Notes under the pieces: model-generated | What the model was told of the DNA's origin: nothing | The model's input: only the letters and a program-made list of their open reading frames with translations | Database searches by the model: none | NCBI RefSeq assembly: GCF_018784445.1 | Contig: NZ_WQOH01000001.1 | Span: 1-35,924, forward strand | Length of the DNA stretch: 35,924 bases | Direction of reading: 5' to 3' | Source of the DNA: Gemmiger formicilis | GTDB taxonomy: Bacteria; Bacillota; Clostridia; Oscillospirales; Ruminococcaceae | Part shown: positions 15,585-22,166 of the stretch, one piece after another | Numbering within the stretch: position 1 is the first letter of the stretch | Layout: every line of letters begins with the position of its first letter | Program-made: the position numbers and the translations under genes

Positions 15585-16613
15585 TTACAGACCTCGGATA
15601 TAATTGTTTGCCACGACTTCAATGCGGTTATGCCCCAGCGCTTTGCTGCAGATCAGCATGGCTTTCTTATCCAGTTTTTTCCCGGATTCATCTTTCCGGC
15701 AGGTGTAGACATCACTCTGAAATTTACGCCCCGTTCCCTTGTTGACCCTGTCGTAGGGGATTTCTTCGATGGGTCTTGCATGGGCGCGGTAGATGTCGGT
15801 TGCATATTCGGCGCGGTAGCCGTGGATGTCAGCGCTCTGGTGGATGTGCTGCCAGACCTTCTCGTCGTTCGGCGTATTTCGGATGCGCTCGACGATCTGC
15901 GCCGCATTTTTCCCGACAATGGGGCTTACTCGCTCCCGGCCGCCCTTGCCGTTTCGGACGTGGATATAATAACAGCAGTCAAACAGGCGGGTATCTTGCA
16001 GAACACCAAGCCGCTTTTCTTCTGCGGGCGTTCTTTCCTGTACCGGTACGGATTCGATCGCAGCAATTTCCCGCTCGATTTCTTCTTTTGTAACAAGGTC
16101 TCCGCCCTTGAGCATCCCCAGTTCGCTGCGGCGCAGCCCTGTGCCTTTGCAGAATTTAATCAGTTCATCGTTGTTCGTAACCGAGAAATGTTTATCGCGC
16201 ACGCGGTCTCCCCTGCTGCGCTTGATGTCCTCGCGGTTTCGCTTCGGCGGATTAAAGTAGTTTTCATCTTCCGGGTTTATGCCGTACAGTTTGCCCAGCG
16301 CTTTGGCTTCCAGCTGAACCGTCCATGCGGACAGCCCTTGGTCGGCGCGCGCTTGCAGCCACTCGTTCACATACTTTTTTGCGCTCTTCAGCGTCGTACA
16401 TTCCGGGTGCTTTTCTTTAATATAAGAAAGAAAATATTTTGTGTGTTTCCAGTACGATTGATAAGTATTGAAAGAAAATATCTTCTGCCCGTCCGTACCG
16501 TTTTTCACAGCCTCTTTTTTGCTTTCGCCAAAGGCCTGCATCCAGGTCAGGCGGTCATACGCCTGTTGGTGCAGGTCTTTATAATATTTCTTGTTCTTTC
16601 TGCCCAGACACAA
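15585..16613 (-). CDS. Tyrosine recombinase-like protein
   Basis: A 342-residue protein with the full tyrosine-recombinase set: Arg in KGTGLRRSELGML, Lys in NGKGGRERVSPI, HGYRAEYAT as the HxxR box, the LGHNR histidine and the nucleophile Tyr in NNYIRGL at the very C-terminus. The N-terminal part has a SAM-like core-binding segment (YQSYWKHTKYFLSYIKEKHP). A long insert between the Arg and Lys boxes contains EEIEREIAAIESVPVQERTP. It could resolve plasmid dimers or move a cassette. The start is a TTG with AGGGGG only 3-4 nt upstream, so the exact start is uncertain. It follows an unusually long structured leader. Confidence 0.75.
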   Translation of the reverse strand: MCLGRKNKKYYKDLHQQAYDRLTWMQAFGESKKEAVKNGTDGQKIFSFNTYQSYWKHTKYFLSYIKEKHPECTTLKSAKKYVNEWLQARADQGLSAWTVQLEAKALGKLYGINPEDENYFNPPKRNREDIKRSRGDRVRDKHFSVTNNDELIKFCKGTGLRRSELGMLKGGDLVTKEEIEREIAAIESVPVQERTPAEEKRLGVLQDTRLFDCCYYIHVRNGKGGRERVSPIVGKNAAQIVERIRNTPNDEKVWQHIHQSADIHGYRAEYATDIYRAHARPIEEIPYDRVNKGTGRKFQSDVYTCRKDESGKKLDKKAMLICSKALGHNRIEVVANNYIRGL

Positions 16614-16639
16614 CCGCCCCCTTTATCTGTATTTCTTGT

Positions 16640-17003
16640 TGAAGCTAGGCCGCCTCCTGCCCGCCCGCACGGGGCGCGGCACTCGGCGAATACACTTTTT
16701 AAGGTCTTATGTGTGACCGCTTTGGAGATTTCTCTCCGACACTTTTTTACTGCTTATGTGTGCAGCCTTTCTTTCTTCTTCTACGGCAGGTAAGGCTCTG
16801 TCGGATTCTTTTTAGAGGAATCAACTCTCCGGCATTTTATCAGTATGTCCGGCTACATTCAGATACGTTGCCACACACTTTCAAAAGGATTACTCATGTG
16901 TGGGTCCATGATGCGCAAAACCATCAGCAAAGACCAAAGGCAAGTCGGCGCATCATACAGGTGTATCGGACCTGATTCGACTTTGTGTATTGTAAGAATA
17001 CAT
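16640..17003 (-). ncRNA. Candidate structured RNA / long leader of the recombinase operon
   Basis: About 390 transcribed bases lie between a strong promoter and the recombinase start, without a convincing ORF. In plus-strand coordinates the perfect stems are: 16908-16916 with 16948-16956 (9 bp), extended by 16903-16907 with 16968-16972; a competing hairpin 16958-16962 with 16970-16974; 16871-16877 with 16897-16903 (7 bp); 16764-16769 with 16792-16797 (6 bp). Two hairpins, 16703-16718 and 16750-16765, have different 4-bp stems but the same RNA loop ACACAUAA. Between them 16724-16737 is GGAGA-GAAA-UCUCC, a GNRA-capped hairpin. A GC-rich hairpin at 16658-16681 precedes the ribosome binding site. 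Conserved loops on changed stems imply selection on RNA shape. I could not match it to RNase P RNA, tmRNA or a riboswitch I know. Confidence 0.6.
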
Positions 17004-17007
17004 TTTT

Positions 17008-17053
17008 ATATTACACTGAACGCGGGGAAATGTCAATAACATAGTATGTTATT
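17008..17053 (-). promoter_or_regulatory. Strong promoter with overlapping operators
   Basis: On the minus strand TTGACA (17036-17031), a 17-nt spacer and TAATAT (17013-17008). A perfect 9-bp-arm inverted repeat AATAACATA-G-TATGTTATT (17035-17053) touches the -35 box, and another, TGTATT-GTAAG-AATACA (16986-17002), lies at the transcription start. Both would suit repressor binding. Confidence 0.75.
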
Positions 17054-17067
17054 TTAAAAATATAACT

Positions 17068-17098
17068 GTTTACCCGTTCATTCTATAAACGGGTAAAC
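17068..17098. repeat. 11-bp perfect inverted repeat
   Basis: GTTTACCCGTT and AACGGGTAAAC are separated by 9 bases. The repeat sits between the recombinase promoter and the terminator of the antitoxin-like gene. There is no T-run, so it is more likely a protein site than a terminator; it could be the binding or crossover site of the neighbouring tyrosine recombinase. Confidence 0.6.
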
Positions 17099-17115
17099 CG
17101 TTACCGCGCCCGCAC

Positions 17116-17164
17116 AAAAACACGGACTTTCATCCGCGCCCACCGGATAAAAGTCCGTGTTTTT
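17116..17164 (-). terminator. Terminator of the toxin-antitoxin-like operon
   Basis: AAAAACACGGACTTT pairs with AAAGTCCGTGTTTTT, with an inner ATCCG/CGGAT extension and T-runs on both sides. It overlaps the stop codon of the gene at 17163. Confidence 0.9.
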
Positions 17165-17801
17165 ATCTTTCCAGCAAGTCCTCCATCGCGCAGCCAAGCA
17201 CTCTGGAAATCTTATACAAGCTCTCCGCGCTTGCCTTGTTGATGTCCTTTTGCCGCTGTTCGTACAGCTGGATGGAGCGCAGGCCGACGCCGGATTTTTT
17301 CGCCAGCTCGGCTTGCGAACAGCCGTAGGCCGTGCGGATGCGCTTCAGGTTTGTTTCCGCAAAGTGCTCCCGGATGCGGGCATCCGCAATCTCGGCAAAT
17401 TTGCTGACGTCCGCTTCGTGCAGGGTATAATATATTTTTTCCAGTTCCACAAAGGAAAGCACCTCGAAAATCTCGCTGTACTTTCGCCCGGAGTACCACT
17501 GATAATACGCAACCGCCCACCCGATCCAATATTCGCAGGAACGCGCATACCGTTCCGGCTGTTCCGGCTGTTCTGTCATCCCGGTCGTCTCCGCAAGGAT
17601 CTGCGCAGCCAGTTCAATGCCGCTCTTCCCTGCCAAATACGCGGGTTCTCCGTTTTCCATATGCTTGCTTACCGAACTTACGGTGAACAGCTTTATAAAA
17701 TTCTCTCCCGATACGCCGCAGACACGAATCGCATAGTCGAACGCATCCCCCAAAGCCGCCTGCGCATTACTCAGATAGATTTCTTGGTATGCGTGGGTCA
17801 T
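17163..17801 (-). CDS. HTH-domain protein, candidate antitoxin of the DUF3990 pair
   Basis: A 212-residue protein. The C-terminal 65 residues are a clear XRE-type helix-turn-helix (NLKRIRTAYGCSQAELAKKS followed by GLRSIQLYEQRQKDIN and the SAESLYKISRVLGC stretch). The first 130 residues contain YEIYLSNAQAALGDAFDYA-like helices of a domain I do not name, found with DUF3990 partners. It begins 35 bases inside the end of the DUF3990 gene, so the pair is cotranscribed. The likely role is neutralising the partner and repressing the operon. It is larger than most antitoxins, and the order (toxin first) is the less common one. Confidence 0.7.
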   Translation of the reverse strand: MTHAYQEIYLSNAQAALGDAFDYAIRVCGVSGENFIKLFTVSSVSKHMENGEPAYLAGKSGIELAAQILAETTGMTEQPEQPERYARSCEYWIGWAVAYYQWYSGRKYSEIFEVLSFVELEKIYYTLHEADVSKFAEIADARIREHFAETNLKRIRTAYGCSQAELAKKSGVGLRSIQLYEQRQKDINKASAESLYKISRVLGCAMEDLLER

Positions 17802-18459
17802 CGCTGCGGATGCCTCCTCTCATAATGTCCTGCATATAGATGCCGTCTGCCTCATCGTCCAGCATTTTTAGATAGGTTTGGTTTGCTTCATCGTTTCTTG
17901 CTTTGCGCTGCACATAGTATTTGTCTTTTTCTGCGATGGAAAAGCCCTCAAATTTCAGATTGGAAAAGGCAAACTGCGACTTGATCACCACCTGCTCCCC
18001 CAATTTGCCAAGCCGCATCGCCTGCGAGAGCTGCTCTACCGAGATGGCATTGTTCAGAAAAGATTCCGCATAATCGAAATAGGAATCATCGGCGCGGTAG
18101 CCTGTAATCAAATCATAGGCATTTACGTTCACGCTGAAATTGTCGATCAGATATTGCTTGGCCCGCCTTGCCACCGGCGTTTTTATGGAAAATAGACGAT
18201 GCTCGACCAGCACGGCGATCCAATTGAGAATGGTATAGTCCGGGCTGTTCAAATGTAAAACCCGCAGATATTCCGTATCCAGAGTATAGCGGTTTGCAAA
18301 ACCGTCCCGCAAAGAGGAAACGGCCCACTCCTTTGCCAGTGCCTCGCTTTCCGTGCAGTAAAAGCCAAGCCCGAAATCATTATGCTTTTTCCCCTCGCCA
18401 AACACGGGATGCTCGATGACTTTTTCCGAGCCGTGAAACAGGGTGATTTTCTTTTCCAT
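17767..18459 (-). CDS. DUF3990 protein, candidate ADP-ribosyltransferase-like toxin
   Basis: A 230-residue protein. The N-terminal LFHGSEKVIEHPVFGEGKKH then NDFGLGFYCTESEALAKEWA is the DUF3990 signature; this family is distantly related to ADP-ribosyltransferase folds and is often paired with small regulators. Residues 60-150 carry LRVLHLNSPDYTILNWIAVL, also typical. On a plasmid the pair with the overlapping HTH gene would act as an addiction or phage-defence module; that role is inferred. The ATG has AAAAAGGAGG upstream and a clear promoter. Confidence 0.75.
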   Translation of the reverse strand: MEKKITLFHGSEKVIEHPVFGEGKKHNDFGLGFYCTESEALAKEWAVSSLRDGFANRYTLDTEYLRVLHLNSPDYTILNWIAVLVEHRLFSIKTPVARRAKQYLIDNFSVNVNAYDLITGYRADDSYFDYAESFLNNAISVEQLSQAMRLGKLGEQVVIKSQFAFSNLKFEGFSIAEKDKYYVQRKARNDEANQTYLKMLDDEADGIYMQDIMRGGIRSDDPRIPRNLSE

Positions 18460-18480
18460 TTTGCCGCCCTCCTTTTTATA

Positions 18481-18509
18481 AGTATATCACCGTAGTGACA
18501 CAAAAGCAA
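18481..18509 (-). promoter_or_regulatory. Promoter of the DUF3990/HTH operon
   Basis: On the minus strand TTGCTT (18509-18504), a 17-nt spacer and TATACT (18486-18481), about 22 nt before the start codon. Palindrome copy 3 begins 12 bases upstream of the -35 box. Confidence 0.7.
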
Positions 18510-18520
18510 GGCAGCAAAAA

Positions 18521-18549
18521 AGATATTATGACATGATGTCATAATATCT
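18521..18549. repeat. Plasmid palindrome copy 3
   Basis: AGATATTATGACAT-G-ATGTCATAATATCT, perfect 14-bp arms, lies between the end of ATPase paralogue 2 and the promoter of the DUF3990 operon. Confidence 0.9.
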
Positions 18550-18575
18550 CTAAAAAATCACCTGTCTGCGTGAAA

Positions 18576-19931
18576 TCAATCGCTGCTTTCTTCCTGTGGG
18601 CGGAAGTCCTTCATAAAGCGCCTGAGCAGGAATGCGCAGAAATAGGGGAACGTATAAAACTGTGCTTCATGCCCAATATTGCCGGCAAAAAACTTGAACC
18701 CGTAGCGGATGTCCTCATACTTGTCCGATGCTATCAAGGTGCGCATGGATTTTGCCTGCCCATTTTTGGCCTTCACTTCCAGCGGAATCAGCGATGACGC
18801 TGAGCGGATAAAGAAATCTTCCTCTAATGTAGAATCCGGCCTCTTATAATAGTAGAGCTTATAGCCCTGCTTTACCAGCGCTTCGCCGACCATGTTTTCA
18901 TAGAGCGCACCTTTGTAGACGCCAAGATTTTTATTGGCGCGCAGATCCTCCTGCGATTCTTCATCCAGCATCGAGACGAGCAGCCCGGTGTCGGCAAAAT
19001 AGAGCTTGAATACATCCGGGTCATAGTTCCCGCCCAATGGAAGCTCCGGAAATTCCAGACAAAAGCAGATGTTTACCATCCCGGCATCCGCCAGCCATTC
19101 GGCACACCCACGGTAATCCCGGAATCTTGCGCCGGTGGCGACCTTGGAGATCTGGAATTTCTTGTTTTCCCTGGCTAATTGCGGGGCAATTCTGTTAAAC
19201 ACATTTAGGATGCGCGCCTGGTCAAGCCCCTGCGCATACTTGCGGATGTCTTCTTTATAGTCTGCAATCAACTGCCTTTGGGTGTCCAGAGAACCTTCAA
19301 AGGTGTTTTTTTCGATGTATTCGGCCACAACAGCGGGCATACCGCCGAGAATACAGAAATCCAGAAACAGCGAATGGTAAACCTGCATCTCCAGCTCGTT
19401 GAATGGGCGCAGCTCCCGCATATGCAAAAGCATATCTTCAACAGTCGTGTCATCATAGCCCTTTGCCCACAAAAATTCCTCGAAGTCCATGGAGAACATA
19501 TCGTAATCTTTTTTATAGCCGACGCTGTTGCTTTCGATTTTCTTATAGTTCACACCCAGCATAGAGCCGCTGCAAATCACATCAAACCGCCCATCCTCAT
19601 GGAAAAACTTGAGGGATGTTGCAATTTCCGGAAATTCGGTAATTTCATCAAAAAAAAGCAGCGTTTTGTGCGGAATAAATTTCTTGGCAGGGTCAATCAT
19701 CGATATATTTTTGATAATGGCGGCCGCCTCATAGCCGTCTGCGGTGATTCCCTTGTATTTTTCATCCCGGACAAAATTGATTTCTACAACGCTCTCATAC
19801 TCTTCTGCGGCAAACTTCCGGATGGATTCGGTTTTCCCGACCTGACGGCTTCCTTTGATGATAAGCGGCTTTCTTGCCGGGTCCGCTTTCCATTCACGAA
19901 GAAACGTGTCTACTTTTCTTTTCAGATACAC
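18576..19931 (-). CDS. AAA ATPase with DUF4143 domain (paralogue 2)
   Basis: A 451-residue protein of the same design as that at 8913: Walker A GSRQVGKT, Walker B LLFFDEIT, sensor VICSGSMLG, the shared MDFEEFLWAKG segment, and a C-terminal PD-(D/E)XK-like pattern (LEEDFFI then IPLEVKAKNG). The two differ through most of the sequence and are old paralogues, not a recent copy. I start at the GTG at 19931, with GAGGGGG about 8 nt before it; the ATG at 19964 lacks a site. Role unsettled; possibly DNA handling or defence. Confidence 0.85.
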   Translation of the reverse strand: MYLKRKVDTFLREWKADPARKPLIIKGSRQVGKTESIRKFAAEEYESVVEINFVRDEKYKGITADGYEAAAIIKNISMIDPAKKFIPHKTLLFFDEITEFPEIATSLKFFHEDGRFDVICSGSMLGVNYKKIESNSVGYKKDYDMFSMDFEEFLWAKGYDDTTVEDMLLHMRELRPFNELEMQVYHSLFLDFCILGGMPAVVAEYIEKNTFEGSLDTQRQLIADYKEDIRKYAQGLDQARILNVFNRIAPQLARENKKFQISKVATGARFRDYRGCAEWLADAGMVNICFCLEFPELPLGGNYDPDVFKLYFADTGLLVSMLDEESQEDLRANKNLGVYKGALYENMVGEALVKQGYKLYYYKRPDSTLEEDFFIRSASSLIPLEVKAKNGQAKSMRTLIASDKYEDIRYGFKFFAGNIGHEAQFYTFPYFCAFLLRRFMKDFRPQEESSD

Positions 19932-19956
19932 GGTATATTTCCCCCTCTTTTTTTTC

Positions 19957-19995
19957 GTATACACTCAGTATACACATTTTCAAAGCGAAATTCAA
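19957..19995 (-). promoter_or_regulatory. Promoter and repeated GTATAC sites, ATPase paralogue 2
   Basis: On the minus strand TTGAAT (19995-19990), a 17-nt spacer and TATACT (19972-19967). Two GTATAC palindromes at 19957-19962 and 19968-19973 are 11 bp apart, one turn of the helix, with the second covering the -10 box. A regulator could bind here as adjacent dimers. Confidence 0.65.
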
Positions 19996-20056
19996 TATAA
20001 TTTGCACAAATCATGAGTCACTTTCCCGGTATTCCTCACATTTTTCATGCGAAAAA

Positions 20057-20091
20057 GGGAGATATTATGACATGATGTCATAATATCTCCC
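20057..20091. repeat. Plasmid palindrome copy 4 (also terminator-like)
   Basis: GGGAGATATTATGACAT-G and its complement give 17-bp perfect arms. It begins 7 bases past the primase-helicase stop, and on the minus strand it is followed by TTTTTC, so this copy can also act as a rho-independent terminator. Confidence 0.9.
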
Positions 20092-20097
20092 CTGTTT

Positions 20098-21870
20098 TTA
20101 TCGTATGATGTTTCTTCCTGTGCGCGGGGTGGCTTTGGCAGCGCCGTCCCGGAACAGTTCTTTCTCCGGCTCGTAGTCCAAGGGAATGCTCTCCCCTGTC
20201 GCGCCGAAGCGGTTTTTTAAGATGATCAGTGCCAAATGACGCGGAGCGGTCTTGTTTTCCCTGTCGGCATCGGTGCGGTATTTCAGCACCAGCAGCAAAT
20301 CGGCGCTGTACTCCACGCTGCCGGACTCCTTGAAGGCCGACAGTCCCGGCTCGGCACTGCCGGGGCGGTAAGCCTCACGGTTCAGGCTGGATGCGGCCAT
20401 CACCGGCATATCGTACCGGCGTGCCAGCTGCTTGAGCATGGCGACGGCGGCGTCGGCGGTCTGCTTCTCGGTCATGCCCGCGCGCGCCGGGGCGACAAGC
20501 TGCAGATAATCCAGAAACAGCACCGGGCTTTCGTGCTGCGCACAGAAGGCCGACACTTTTTCATCCAAAAAAGCCGGGGTAAGAGGGACGTCCGGCTCCC
20601 ACAGCTCTACCCTGCCGCCGGTCTTTTGCCTGTACGCGGAAATCAGACCGCGCACTTTTTCTTCCGGCAGCTTGCCGTCCAGCAGCGGGCGTGCACGTTC
20701 TTTTGTACCGCGCACGGCGCTCTTGGCGATCAGCTCCATGCGGGACATTTCAATTGTTATAAACAGCACATTTCTCCCTGCAGCGGCCAGCGTATCGGCC
20801 ATTTGCAGCATCAGGGAGGTTTTGCCCATGCTGGAAACCGCGCCCAGCACGGTCAGCCCGGCGTGCAGACCGCCGTCCAACGCCTTGTCCAAACCGGCGA
20901 TACCCGTAGACATCACAGCAGCCCCGCCACGGCGGCCCAGATACGCGAGAAACTCGTCCTCCAAGGTCAGCTGTTCCTGCACAGTCTGCGGCGCTATGGC
21001 GGCCTCACAGGCGGCTTGCAGCGCATCTCTATTCTGCACTAATGCTTCGTTCACATCCTTGCAGCCATCCGGCAAAGCCAGCACCGCACACGCAATGCCG
21101 CGGGCCGTCAGCTGCTCCCGCAGCTTCTCATTCATCCCCTGCCCCGCCGCGTCGGCATCTCCGGCAAGAATCACCCTCTCCGGCCATGCAACAGGAACAT
21201 ATTCATCAATTTTCTGTACAAGCTTTCCTGTGTTGGCCGCACCGCAGAGCGCTACAGCCGGGAATCCCAATTCCTCTAAGGAAAGGGCATCAAAAATGCC
21301 CTCTGTCACAAACAGTGCTTTCCCAGCCGCATGTTCCATAGCAGCACTGTTCCAAAGCTGCATCGCCCCGCGGCTGTTCTGGTAGCGTGGTTCAACAGCC
21401 GGGTCAATGGCGCGGCGGCAAACGCTGCGGCAGACACCCTCCGCAAAGACCGGCAGCACCGCATACCCATTCTCGACCACCAACCCAAACCGCTGCACGA
21501 TCTCATCGGACAAACCACGCCCGGTAAAGTAGGGGTCGGGTCTGCCCGCTCTTTCCTTATAAGGAAAAGCCTGCGCCGGCTTCGCTGTGACCCGGATGAC
21601 CTCGCCCCCGCCGTAGCGCCGGTTGACGGCCTTCATTTTAGAAGGAAAATCCGTCAGATTTTCTTCCTGTCCCACTAAATCAAAAACATCGTAGGTCGCG
21701 CCGCAGGCGAAGCAGTGGACGGTCTGATTTTTTTCATTGTACCCCATAGAAGGGTGAGCGTCTTGGTGCGCGGGGTTCAGGCAGGCGAACGGCTTGTGCA
21801 GTGGCAGCCCGTGCTCCTGCAGCCATTGAGGCAGGCAGCTTTTTAAGGTTTTGGCATCCGTTTTTCTCAT
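20098..21870 (-). CDS. Toprim DNA primase / DnaB-like helicase
   Basis: A 590-residue replication protein. A CHC2 zinc finger lies near residues 25-55 (CLNPAHQDAHPSMGYNE, then HCFACG). The Toprim domain follows (LFVTEGIFDALSLEELG with the catalytic Glu, and ILAGDADAAGQGMN with the DxD). The C-terminal RecA-like helicase has Walker A GAVSSMGKTS, ITIEMSR, LFLDYLQL as Walker B, and SLNREAYRPG. Such fused primase-helicases serve plasmids and phages. The start is the ATG at 21870, with AGGAG about 9 nt upstream; the longer frame runs into the 9-bp repeats. It lies directly beyond the iterons. Confidence 0.9.
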   Translation of the reverse strand: MRKTDAKTLKSCLPQWLQEHGLPLHKPFACLNPAHQDAHPSMGYNEKNQTVHCFACGATYDVFDLVGQEENLTDFPSKMKAVNRRYGGGEVIRVTAKPAQAFPYKERAGRPDPYFTGRGLSDEIVQRFGLVVENGYAVLPVFAEGVCRSVCRRAIDPAVEPRYQNSRGAMQLWNSAAMEHAAGKALFVTEGIFDALSLEELGFPAVALCGAANTGKLVQKIDEYVPVAWPERVILAGDADAAGQGMNEKLREQLTARGIACAVLALPDGCKDVNEALVQNRDALQAACEAAIAPQTVQEQLTLEDEFLAYLGRRGGAAVMSTGIAGLDKALDGGLHAGLTVLGAVSSMGKTSLMLQMADTLAAAGRNVLFITIEMSRMELIAKSAVRGTKERARPLLDGKLPEEKVRGLISAYRQKTGGRVELWEPDVPLTPAFLDEKVSAFCAQHESPVLFLDYLQLVAPARAGMTEKQTADAAVAMLKQLARRYDMPVMAASSLNREAYRPGSAEPGLSAFKESGSVEYSADLLLVLKYRTDADRENKTAPRHLALIILKNRFGATGESIPLDYEPEKELFRDGAAKATPRTGRNIIR

Positions 21871-21937
21871 ACGAAAACTTCTCCTCTTACAGGGAAAAAC
21901 TGTATCTTTTCCTCCCTGTAAAAAAGGGAAAGATATC

Positions 21938-21964
21938 ATACAGTACTTACAGTACATACAGCAC
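21938..21964. repeat. Three tandem 9-bp repeats before the primase-helicase gene
   Basis: ATACAGTAC, TTACAGTAC and ATACAGCAC stand head to tail. They lie about 70 bases upstream of the primase-helicase start, where a minus-strand TTGAAA (21971-21966) could be a -35 box. They may be an operator or initiator-protein contacts at the origin edge. Confidence 0.65.
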
Positions 21965-22026
21965 TTTTCAAAATGCGAAAATTTGCCGCTGAAATGTTGA
22001 AAAGCAGGGGTTTTGCAGGGTGCTTG

Positions 22027-22158
22027 GGTCATCAGTTGTGGCTTTGGCGGTCATCAGATGTAGCTTTGGTGGTAATCATTTGTGGCTTTGGTGAAGTACT
22101 TATGGTCATCAAATGTGGCTTTGGTAAGGCTGCATTTGGTCATCAGTTGTGGTTTTAA
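22027..22158 (+). repeat. Five iterons: candidate replication origin
   Basis: Five copies of a 21-bp sequence with core TCATCAGTTGTGGCTTTGG lie at 22027-22047, 22049-22069, 22071-22091, 22104-22124 and 22138-22158, all in the same orientation. Start-to-start distances are 22, 22, 33 and 34 bp, whole numbers of helical turns, so bound initiators would line up on one face. The last copy is degenerate at its end (GGTTTTAA). They lie between the candidate initiator gene and the primase-helicase gene, the classic position of an iteron origin and copy-number control site. Confidence 0.88.
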
Positions 22159-22166
22159 AATTTCAT

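Noticed and set aside
15630-16793. Open frame of 387 codons on the plus strand opposite the tyrosine recombinase
   Set aside because: The minus strand holds all catalytic residues of a tyrosine recombinase; the plus frame has no recognisable domain.
16640-17003. RNase P RNA, tmRNA or a group II intron
   Set aside because: I could not find the conserved RNase P core, a tmRNA tag frame with CCA end, or a GUGYG start with domain V.
20057-20091. Palindrome copies as ordinary terminators only
   Set aside because: Copy 4 has a T-run, but copies 2, 3, 5 and 6 lack one and two lie upstream of promoters or start codons, so termination cannot be their shared role.
22027-22158. CRISPR array
   Set aside because: The repeats are separated by only 1-13 bases, so there are no spacers; they are iterons.
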